Shown in pieces: positions 1 to 7,300 of a stretch of 15,847 nucleotides of DNA. The stretch covers positions 1 through 15,847 of the forward strand of contig PALY01000155.1 in NCBI GenBank assembly GCA_002707085.1, in the 5' to 3' direction. Position numbers and translations under genes: made by a program. How positions within the stretch are numbered: the first letter of the stretch is position 1; each line of letters starts with the position of its first letter. The stretch is from Deltaproteobacteria bacterium (GTDB lineage: Bacteria; Myxococcota_A; UBA796). The notes under the pieces were generated by a model that saw nothing but the letters and a program-made list of their open reading frames with translations, did not search any database and had not been told where the DNA came from.

Positions 1-1
1 G

Positions 2-58
2 AAAGACTATACCGATCAAGTCGAAAACTATGCACGGATTCGAGAGGCTTTGACATAG
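2..58 (+). CDS. 3' end of an ORF, probably SGNH/GDSL hydrolase, cut short by TAG
   Basis: The reading frame enters from the left edge and encodes 18 residues ending in ...YARIREALT before TAG (56-58). The same frame continues without another stop to 217 and there encodes a recognisable SGNH-hydrolase C-terminus. The natural protein was therefore probably longer. The visible part would be the helix before the last beta strand of an SGNH fold; that is inference from position. Too little is present to name the enzyme. It could equally be a functional protein with a shortened end. Confidence 0.5.
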   Translation, partial: KDYTDQVENYARIREALT

Positions 59-217
59 TCAAGTCTCACCGCGGTGAACGGCCAGGTGATCTATGCGCAA
101 AGTGGTCAACCTCATTTCATGGGTGGGGATCGAGATAGCGGACACCCTACCCCAACAGGCCACCGCGTCCTGGCAGCAGGTTTGGCGACCGTTGTGAAGT
201 CCAGACTGGCAAAATAA
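59..217 (+). pseudogene. Displaced C-terminus of SGNH/GDSL-type hydrolase after an in-frame stop
   Basis: This stretch lies in the same frame as the ORF ending at 58 and runs to TAA at 215-217. It encodes an SGNH-family ending: a strand (GQVIYAQSG), then DSGHPTPTGHRVLAAGLA. The D-x-x-H at 134-145 matches block V of GDSL/SGNH hydrolases, which supplies the catalytic Asp and His, and the downstream G-H-x-x-x-A is also typical. The only plausible start after the TAG is GTG at 74, with no clear ribosome binding site, so independent translation is unlikely. Possible explanations are a nonsense mutation, TAG readthrough or a sequencing error. The terminator immediately after 217 fits this being the true gene end. 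Confidence 0.5.
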
Positions 218-247
218 AAAAGGCCACCCGATACCGGATGGCCTTTT
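218..247. terminator. Bidirectional Rho-independent terminator
   Basis: Bases 218-230 pair with 235-247 around the loop ATAC. The stem has 13 positions with a single C/A mismatch, a GC-rich core and flanking A4/T4. On the minus strand the hairpin is followed by a long T-rich run (six T, A, four T), and on the plus strand by TTTTCTATTT. It sits between the converging SGNH-like gene (ends 217) and the MopE-like lipoprotein gene (ends 269), so it can stop both transcripts. Confidence 0.9.
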
Positions 248-268
248 CTATTTCGTGACTAAAGGGTC

Positions 269-1474
269 TTAGTAACGAATACCACAGTCGGAACAGTCTG
301 TACCGTAATCGCAGTAGTCGTAATCTGAGCCTTCACCACCGTCGTCGCACTCTCCGTCACCTGCATACTCGCAAGTGTCTTCACAGATTGCAGAACTTCC
401 GCCGCCACTGCTGCCACCACCATCGTCTTCACAAGCCAATGGAATGTCGATTTCGACCAAATCATTCTCGATGGCTTCACCCAGTTCTTCAGCAACCGCT
501 GCTGCATCTCTGTCGACGAAGCCAGTAAGGTCATAGCCCCACAAGGATGCGATGGTGTCCAGAACACCGACCGAACACCCAGACCCAAACGTCGTGGGAA
601 TAGCGCCAGCAATGATGTAGTCCAGCTCGACTTCACCATCGACATCTGAACCAGAAACATCCAGCTCTACCACTCCTGTGTACACCACTGGGAATGGACC
701 GATGGTCACTTCACAGCCTTCGTTCAGCACCGTACCAGAAATCGCCAAGTCAGCATCAATGGTGATGTCAGTTTCAATCGTGACCTCAATCGACAACGCA
801 TCGTCGCCCGCTGAAGCAGTGGTGCGATTGGGGTTCACATCCAACTCTTTGTCCGTGAAGCTGTACTCGTGAAGAAGGAATGAACCGGACGTGTCAGCAA
901 TGCTCCATGTCCAGTAATCCATCCAATCCATGGTGTAATCAAGGGCGTCATTGACGCAATTTTCGCCATCGAACAAACTGCCGTCACAGTCTTCATCAAC
1001 TTCGTTCCCGTTGATCTCAGAAGCATCAGGATTGACATCTTCGTCTGTATCGTCACAGTCGAGATCATTCTCAACGTAGCCTTCAGGCTGCTCACAAGCG
1101 TCTACGTCAACATCAGGATCGCCGTAGCTATCTTCGTCATGGTCTTCGTAGTAGGTCTCGGTGTCCAAGCCTTCATCAATGCGATCATCGCAGTCGTCGT
1201 CAATGCCATTGCATTCTTCGTCGGCGCCTGGGTAGATGTCGTCATCATCATCGTTGCAGTCACCCTCACCAACGGTGAAACCATCACGGTCCTCATCGGC
1301 ATTGGGGTCAGCATCCGCGTCCGCGTCCGAATCCGCGTCCGCATCTGCATCCGCATCGGCATCCGCATCAGCGTCTGCATCTTCGGGAAAGGGTTCTGTT
1401 GGAATATCTTCCGCGGGCTTGCTGGCGCAACCCATTGCGAAACTGGTAATCAAGATCAAGGTCATGGTTTTCAT
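269..1474 (-). CDS. MopE-like metal-binding lipoprotein with Asp-Ala linker and Cys-rich C-terminal motif
   Basis: Predicted 401-residue outer-membrane lipoprotein. The ATG at 1474 is chosen over the in-frame ATG at 1486 because GGAG lies six bases before it and it gives a clean signal ending in lipobox AMGC (Cys16, +2 Ala). Domain order: Asp-Ala linker (about 32-56); two MopE-type acidic motifs (about 61-103 and 108-165) with D-x-D-x-D-G-like and [15 protein letters not shown] signatures, probably binding Ca or other metals; a beta-rich domain of unknown function (about 172-348); a Gly/Ser linker; and a final module (363-399) of eight Cys with pattern CEDTC...DGECDDGG...GTDCSDCG, resembling Notch/LNR-like Cys repeats. 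It is a tandem paralogue of the gene at 1559-2704, 84 bases upstream in the same direction, so the two are probably co-transcribed and end at the 218-247 terminator. Function is unknown; a surface or matrix role is inferred. Confidence 0.85.
   Translation of the reverse strand: MKTMTLILITSFAMGCASKPAEDIPTEPFPEDADADADADADADADADSDADADADPNADEDRDGFTVGEGDCNDDDDDIYPGADEECNGIDDDCDDRIDEGLDTETYYEDHDEDSYGDPDVDVDACEQPEGYVENDLDCDDTDEDVNPDASEINGNEVDEDCDGSLFDGENCVNDALDYTMDWMDYWTWSIADTSGSFLLHEYSFTDKELDVNPNRTTASAGDDALSIEVTIETDITIDADLAISGTVLNEGCEVTIGPFPVVYTGVVELDVSGSDVDGEVELDYIIAGAIPTTFGSGCSVGVLDTIASLWGYDLTGFVDRDAAAVAEELGEAIENDLVEIDIPLACEDDGGGSSGGGSSAICEDTCEYAGDGECDDGGEGSDYDYCDYGTDCSDCGIRY
1307..1381 (-). repeat. 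Hexanucleotide repeat coding Asp-Ala linker
   Basis: A 75-base tract of degenerate GAY-GCN hexamers on the minus strand encodes 25 alternating Asp/Ala residues with one Ser. It is shorter and more diverged than the tract at 2462-2626. Because the unit is six bases, gain or loss of copies keeps the reading frame. Confidence 0.85.
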
Positions 1475-1511
1475 GAGGTTCTCCATTTGACCTGCAGTCT
1501 ATCGCAGGAGG

Positions 1512-1528
1512 GAAACAAGCATTGTTTC
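1512..1528. promoter_or_regulatory. Small inverted repeat between the two MopE-like genes
   Basis: GGAAACAA and TTGTTTC form a perfect 7-bp stem (1512-1518 with 1522-1528) around the loop GCA, in the 84-base gap between the two minus-strand lipoprotein genes. No T-run follows on the minus strand, so it is unlikely to be a terminator. A TTGAAA hexamer on the minus strand overlaps it and could be part of a promoter for the downstream gene, but I see no convincing -10. It may be an operator, an mRNA stem or chance. Confidence 0.3.
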
Positions 1529-1558
1529 AAGTAAGTGACATCAATATGTCTGAGAAAA

Positions 1559-2704
1559 TTAGGGGCTGCATTCTGATTCAACGTAGAAGTCGATGACTTC
1601 ACCACTCGTCAGCACAAGATCGTACAGGTAATCTTCCAGCAACTCATCATAGAAGCCGGTGATATCGAAGCCAAAAAGGTCCAGAATCGAATCGAGGGTA
1701 TCGACAAAGCAACCATCCAACTCAAGGTCCGCTTCTGTCACACCCCACCAGATGTAGCCAAAGTCAGTGTACTCGGCGATGAGTACACCATCTTCATCCA
1801 CCATCATGTCGATGGTGGCGTACACCGTCATCGACGTCGGCTCCACCCAACCGGAACATGTCGTGGCTGGGGTGAACCAACTGTCGTAATCGAGAGTAAA
1901 GGGTTCAGATTCGGAGTTTACAGACACATCCACAGGAATCTCAACATAGTAAGTACCCTCTTCAATCACCGTGATGGCCGTCCAGGCAGGTTCTACAATC
2001 AACAACTGGTCCCGAGCTTCAAAACTCCATGTTGTTCCACCCCCCGTATGATCATCCAACTCCCATACTCCGGCCATCAACTCCATCGCCTCATCCACTC
2101 CGTCCGCGATGCAGTCCGTGTCCAGCTCGTCCTCGCCATCACAATCGTTGTCGATACCATCCCAAGCAACCTCATAGGCTCCAGGGTGAACATCAGCGTC
2201 TAAATCATCGCAGTCTGTGTAGTCCGACACGTATCCATCCGGCTCGTCGCACGACTCTTCTGTAAACGCACTGTCGCCATAGCCATCACCGTCTGCGTCT
2301 TCATACCAAGTGTACATATCAATAGCGGCTTCATCGATGGCCGTATCACAGTCATCATCGATCCCATTGCACAGTTCCGATGCGCCTGGGTTGATTGCCG
2401 GATCGGTATCATCACAGTCAATGCTGGCTTCGTATCCATCACCGTCAACATCTGCTGTTGGGTCCGCGTCCGCGTCCGCATCGGCGTCCGCATCCGCATC
2501 GGCGTCCGCATCCGCATCGGCGTCCGCATCCGCATCGGCATCCGCATCCGCATCCGCATCCGCATCCGCATCCGCATCCGCATCCGCATCCGCATCGGCG
2601 TCCGCATCGGCGTCCGCATCGGCGTCCGTATCCGCAGCATCAATTTTTCCGCCACATGCGCCCAAGCTCATCAAAGAAACAAAACCAAAAATTACCAAAC
2701 GCAT
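1559..2704 (-). CDS. MopE-like metal-binding lipoprotein with long Asp-Ala linker
   Basis: Predicted 381-residue lipoprotein. The ATG at 2704 is chosen over the one at 2722 because AGGGG sits seven bases upstream and it leaves a compact signal with lipobox SLGAC (Cys17, +2 Gly). A strictly alternating Asp-Ala run of 55 residues (27-81) follows, then two MopE-type motifs: [17 protein letters not shown]...CNGIDDDCD (about 85-125) and DADGDGYGD...CDEPDGY...DNDCDG (about 130-190). The C-terminal domain (about 195-381) shares a Cys / LD-x-I / G-[YF]-D-[LI]-TGF segment with the same domain of the gene at 269-1474. The two are therefore duplicates, but this one lacks the Cys-rich tail. The acidic loops resemble Ca-binding DxDxDG loops. 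It is first gene of the pair and diverges from the + operon at 2890. Confidence 0.85.
   Translation of the reverse strand: MRLVIFGFVSLMSLGACGGKIDAADTDADADADADADADADADADADADADADADADADADADADADADADADADADADADPTADVDGDGYEASIDCDDTDPAINPGASELCNGIDDDCDTAIDEAAIDMYTWYEDADGDGYGDSAFTEESCDEPDGYVSDYTDCDDLDADVHPGAYEVAWDGIDNDCDGEDELDTDCIADGVDEAMELMAGVWELDDHTGGGTTWSFEARDQLLIVEPAWTAITVIEEGTYYVEIPVDVSVNSESEPFTLDYDSWFTPATTCSGWVEPTSMTVYATIDMMVDEDGVLIAEYTDFGYIWWGVTEADLELDGCFVDTLDSILDLFGFDITGFYDELLEDYLYDLVLTSGEVIDFYVESECSP
2462..2626 (-). repeat. 165-base hexanucleotide tract coding 55 alternating Asp/Ala residues
   Basis: On the plus strand this is an array of [GA]TC-[CG]GC units (GCATCC, GCGTCC, GCATCG), with about eight consecutive near-identical GCATCC copies in the middle. 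On the minus strand it encodes Asp-Ala dipeptides between the lipid anchor and the first metal-binding motif. The six-base unit allows slippage without frameshift, so length may vary between strains. The linker is very acidic and probably extended. Confidence 0.9.
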
Positions 2705-2889
2705 GAATGCACCCCTATCCATCTACCAATTCCCATTACGGGAGTGTTTCTGGTACCCCGGATATAAAAGCCAGTGTCCATACACCACCCCATTCACCCA
2801 AGTGTCACAGTATCCCCGACACCCAAGCGTTTCGCGTTTGGGCCTTCCAAGCGATATGCTTGGGAGAATCTCGTCGAATTGGAACCATC
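2705..2889. promoter_or_regulatory. Divergent promoter region with two adjacent hairpins
   Basis: This 185-base gap separates the minus-strand lipoprotein pair from the plus-strand DUF4388/coiled-coil operon. Two adjacent inverted repeats lie near the + gene: 2822-2829 pairs with 2835-2842 (CCCAAGCG / CGTTTGGG, one G-T), and 2847-2852 pairs with 2858-2863 (CCAAGC / GCTTGG). CACCCAAG also occurs near 2797 and 2820. The recurring CCAAG core could mark a binding site. A TATAAA at about 2763-2768 is a possible -10 for the + direction, but I find no strong -35. Confidence 0.4.
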
Positions 2890-4344
2890 ATGAGTCAACA
2901 GTCGGACCCAGAAATTGCCGCAGACATACGGTCTTCCGCTACAGAGGGCGCCTGCTCTCCCCGCGTTTGGGCACAGGTGATTCTGGAACGCATATTAACC
3001 CGCGGGACAGGTATTCTCTCCATCACCAATGGTGATGATGAAAGGACCTTCTGTTTTATGGCCGGAATCCCCGTATCGGCCCAGTCCAACGTGGACGATG
3101 AAGACTTCACAGAAACAATGGTCGCCACCGGCGTACTGCCCGAAGCCCGACTCAAATGGATCCGCAAGCATACGAACGCAGAGGAAAGCGAGGTCGAGGC
3201 ACTCATCGGGGCTGGCACCATCAGTCGCGCCGAAGTTGACGCCCATCATAGGCTTCACATCCAACACCTGATTGGTGCTGGGCTCAGTTGGCCACAGGCC
3301 ACTTGGACATGGGTGGCAAAGCCAGAGGTGGCATCAAGATTTGAAGCCAACCTGCTACCCAATGTAGACGCGCTTGAAGCGCTCATATCTGGAGTTTTGG
3401 GCAGCTTTGACTTGGGCGATCTACGGACATTTATCGATACAGAAGATGCCGGTGATTTCGTTGCCGATGCCCGCCTAACGAACGGAGACCACACCTGGAT
3501 TCCCGACGATATGAAACAAGTCTCCTCCATTATGGGGCAGAATATGGATCGGCCCGCAATGGCTACACAGCTTCAGTGCGACCCTGACCGGCTTGCGTCG
3601 TTGCTATGGATCCTGGAAGCCACGGACTGGGCGCACCGCTCGCATGCCCCACCGGCATTAGAACCCCTTGGCACCATTGCCATACTTACTGCACAAGAGC
3701 CCCTTTCCGCCCAATCCACCATAGAAACACCGGCACCAGCACCGGCACCGGCACCCAAGCCCCAGCAAACAGCCCCTCCCCAACAGGCGCAACCCGCTCC
3801 AGTGCCGTCCAAACCAGAGACAACACCGGCAGTACAAGCCAAAAAACCTCCCGCTTCTACAGCAAAATCAAAGCCGACACCCAAGAAAGCACCAGCACCA
3901 AAGAAAGCACCAGCACCAAAGAAGGTTGCCAAGATCAGTTCGGCGAAGCGTTTACAGCAGGCGCTGGAAGCCGTGACATCCGGAGACTTCGATGGCGCAT
4001 ACACAAAGCTAGTAAGCACCCGAAAAGACCGCCCATCTTGTCCCGACACCTTAGCGGCGCTCGGCTGGTGTGCATGGAAAACAGGCAACCTCGGCAGCAA
4101 CGCATACGATGGTCCCGAAGACTACCTTCTCTTGGCACTGACATTCGATGCCGAGCATCCGAAGGCTCTGGAGTACTACGCCCGCATCGCCATTGACCAA
4201 GGCCAAACTGAGACTGCTCGCAATCGTCTTCTGCAAGTACTCAAAGTCACCCCAACATCATCGTGGGCGCAAGAAGCCTTGGAAGAATGTGCCCCTTCCT
4301 CACGGAAAGGCGGACTCCGCCTCTGGCCAAAGAGTAAGTCATGA
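2890..4344 (+). CDS. DUF4388-type N-terminal domain protein with Pro/Ala/Lys linker and C-terminal TPR
   Basis: Predicted 484-residue cytoplasmic protein. The frame is open from 2707, but ATG 2890 (MSQQSDPE) is preferred: the preceding 61 codons are intergenic-like and contain the hairpins. TTGGAACC precedes it as a weak ribosome site. Residues about 28-150 fit DUF4388 (PATAN-like), a domain common in Myxococcota regulatory and motility proteins: a TGILSI strand, FxxGxPVSAQS, then helical Val/Gly repeats and a final W-rich strand. A second helical region (150-255) follows, then a Pro/Ala/Lys linker (about 277-348, including two KKAPAP units), and helix pairs of TPR type (about 352-470). No catalytic motif is seen, so a protein-interaction adaptor role is inferred. 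Its stop overlaps the next start (ATGA), implying translational coupling with the pseudo-receiver/coiled-coil gene. Confidence 0.85.
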   Translation: MSQQSDPEIAADIRSSATEGACSPRVWAQVILERILTRGTGILSITNGDDERTFCFMAGIPVSAQSNVDDEDFTETMVATGVLPEARLKWIRKHTNAEESEVEALIGAGTISRAEVDAHHRLHIQHLIGAGLSWPQATWTWVAKPEVASRFEANLLPNVDALEALISGVLGSFDLGDLRTFIDTEDAGDFVADARLTNGDHTWIPDDMKQVSSIMGQNMDRPAMATQLQCDPDRLASLLWILEATDWAHRSHAPPALEPLGTIAILTAQEPLSAQSTIETPAPAPAPAPKPQQTAPPQQAQPAPVPSKPETTPAVQAKKPPASTAKSKPTPKKAPAPKKAPAPKKVAKISSAKRLQQALEAVTSGDFDGAYTKLVSTRKDRPSCPDTLAALGWCAWKTGNLGSNAYDGPEDYLLLALTFDAEHPKALEYYARIAIDQGQTETARNRLLQVLKVTPTSSWAQEALEECAPSSRKGGLRLWPKSKS

Positions 4345-7300
4345 GCGAACACGAACACACAGACGATACCGTCCACCTTGTGGACCCCGATGTGTCGACG
4401 CTGCAATGGCTACAAGCGCACCTCGCCGATACAGATTTGGAAATTACCCATTTCTCCAGTGCCGAAGATTACCCGCACGCAGCACAACCCCCATGGATGC
4501 TGATTGCGAATGGAGACACGAGCGCAGGTCGTCGCCTATGTGATCATTTCCAACGAGAAAACGATTCAGCGACCGGCGGTGTCATTTTGACCTCTGGCGG
4601 TATCGCAGTACCCGAGCTGCTTGAACATGGCTTCCAAGAACATGCGGCAGACCTCTATGTCCGGCGCCCCCTCAATACCAGCCGCTTCACTCATCACATC
4701 CAGGCACAACTGGAAGCGAGGATGGAAGCACGCATAGCGGCCCGCGAAGCTGCTGTTGCTGAACGCGAGGCGCAAGCGGCCCTCGACTTGGCCAATGCTC
4801 GGTCAGAAAGAGATTCTGCACAAAAAATGGTCGAACGAGCAGAAGCCCAGACCATTGAAGCCAATGAATCCGTACTTGCGGCCAAAGCTGAAACGGAAGA
4901 GGCACGCGAAAAACAAAAGGCTGCGGAACAGGCTCAAACAGAAGCCGAAGCATCTCGAGATGACGCCGTTTTGGCTCAAGAGTCTGCGGAACAAGATCGA
5001 GAACAAGCCATAGAAAATCTCCGTGAAGCAAATCACTCCAAAGATTTGGCGCTGGAAGCACAGGCAAATGCCGAGTCTTTGCGCGATGAGGCCAGACAAG
5101 CCCGTGACCTTGCTGAAGATCAAAGAGACGAAGCGAATGCTGCAGCCGCACAAGCGGAAAAAGACCGGCACAACGCTTCCGAAGCCCAGCGTGGCGCTGA
5201 AGCCCTCCAAGCCCAAGCCGAAATGGATCGGGAAGAGGCCATTGCAAGCCAAACTCATGCTGAACAGGTCCGGGACGAAGCGATAGAGGCAAAAGTTGAA
5301 GCGGAAACAGTCCGTGACAGCGCCATCGCAGATAGAGACGACGCTATCTTTGCTCGAGACACCGCAGACGCCTCCCGCTTGGAAGCGGAACAACTGAAGC
5401 AATCAGCAGAACAGGCAGCCATAGAATCTGAACAGGGGCGCACTCTCGCGGAAGAAGCAAAAGAGCACGCTCTGTCAGCGCAGCAAACAGCAGAAAAGGA
5501 CAGGGCGGCAGCCATCGTAGAACGCGACAACGCGGTGACTGCGAAGGGTGAAGCCGAAGCTCGACAAGCCGAAGCGGAAAACGCACAAGCTCAAGCCGAA
5601 GAACTGCAAGTTCAGGCGGAAACTGCGAAAAACAGGGCCGAAGAAGAGCGACAAGGCGCGGAAATGATTCGCGAGCAAGCGATCTACGCGAAAGAAGATG
5701 CAGAAAAAGACCGACAGGACGCTTTGCAAGCCAAAGTGCAGGCGGAAGAACTGCAGGCTCAAGCGGAGCATCAAAGAGCATCGGCTGAATCATCTGCCGC
5801 TCAGGCGTTGAGCGAACGCACAGATGCTTTGGAGGCCAAAGCGCAGGCGAAACAACTGCAAGCTCAAGCCGAATCCGAAAAAGCACAGGCGGAAGACAAA
5901 CAAGCGCAGGCCGAAGAACTGCAAGCCCAAGCCGAATCCGCACAAGCGAAGGCCGAAGAACGACAAGCGAAGGCCGAAGAACGACAAGCTCAAGCGGAAT
6001 CCGCACAAGCGAAGGCCGAAGAACTGCAAGCCCAAGCCGAATCTGAAAAAGCGCAGGCCGGAGAACTGCAAGCCCAAGCCGAATCCGAAAAAGCGCAGGC
6101 CGAAGAACTGCAAGCCCAAGCCGAATCCGCACAAGCGAAGGCCGAAGAACGACAAGCACAAGCAGAAGGCAAACAAGCGCAGGCGGAACAACGGCAAACC
6201 CAAGCCGAATCCGAAAAAGCGCAGGCCGAAGAACGACAAGCACAAGCGGAAGGCAAACAAGCGCAGGCTGAAGAACAACGTGAAAGAGCGAGAGAGGCAC
6301 AAGCTCACGCTGAAACCACACGAGACATTGCTCTTGCTGAAACAGAAGTGGCCAACGAACGGGCAACTCTTGCTGACGATGCCAAGGTTCAAGCAGAGAA
6401 CAGGACTGCGGAAGCACAGGCTGCTCAAACTGGAGCAGAAACCGAACGCGAAGCCGCCATCGCAGCTCGCGATGAAGCCATTGCTACCGCTGAAAACGAG
6501 CAGGTTCTCCGGACAGAAGCCAACAGCAAGCAGGCAGAGGCAGAGGCAGACCGAGAAGCCGCCCTTCAAGCCAGCCTTGACGCACAAGAAGCCCAACAGG
6601 CTGCAGAAGAACTCCAACGGGCCGCGGAAGAACTCCAGCGGGCTGCAGAAAAAGCACAGTCAGAAGCAGAAAATGAGGCAGATCAGGCCCGACAAGAGCG
6701 AGACAGTGCCATTGAGGTTCAGAAGGCAGCCGAAATGGCGGCCGAAGAAAGTGACCACAAACGAGTATCCGCAGAGACAGCACAAGTGGAAGCGGAAACA
6801 GAGCAACTCCGACTTTCAGAACAAACATCGAAAGCCCTTGATGATGCCGCCGAAGCAGAACGTCTACGAGACTCGGCAAATGAAGCCCGTGACAATGCGC
6901 GCGCACTGCAAACAGCAGCAGAAACAGAACGAGATGCTGCTTTGGCTGCCCAAACCGAAGCGGAACAACGGCAAGCAACAGCGGAAGAAGAGCGTGAAAC
7001 CGCGGTCGTCAATGCCACCACAATGGCTGAAGAAAGAGATTCTGCGCTCGCCGCCCAATCAGCGGCCGAGGATTCGAAACAACAAGCGGAGGCAGACCTT
7101 GCCGACCTGCAGACCAAGCTGGACCATGCTGTAGAAGTCACCGCCAACATTGAACGAAGCCTAAGCAAAGCCACGGAACGTCTTGAAGCCACACAAGATC
7201 AAATGGCATCCGCCAGACGCGAACGAGACGAAACCAAGGCCGCTTTACAAGCAGCACAAGAACAGTCGGAACGCACAGAGAAAGTACTGGCTGAACTGAA

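Noticed and set aside
2707..2889. N-terminal extension of the DUF4388-TPR gene from ATG 2707
   Set aside because: The extension encodes a composition unlike the rest, includes the divergent promoter region and hairpins, and starts within a few bases of the opposite gene's start.
2310..3035. Plus-strand ORF with long Ser-Ala repeats
   Set aside because: It is the antisense reading of the Asp-Ala hexamer tract and overlaps a clear lipoprotein gene. It has no ribosome site or domain. The shorter plus-strand ORF at 1236-1490 is the same artefact.
5850..6280. Regular repeats that could suggest a CRISPR-like array
   Set aside because: Repeats are contiguous without unique spacers and stay in frame as heptads of a coding sequence. 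No cas genes are present.
5344..6617. Long minus-strand ORFs rich in Leu/Phe/Gly opposite the coiled-coil gene
   Set aside because: These are antisense shadows of Gln/Glu/Ala codons. The apparent hydrophobic repeats arise from reading the heptad repeats backwards.
5824..7134. Plus-strand Lys/Arg/Pro-rich ORF in another frame
   Set aside because: It is a frame shadow of the coiled-coil repeats: codon periodicity keeps all frames open. The composition is implausible and no start signal is seen.
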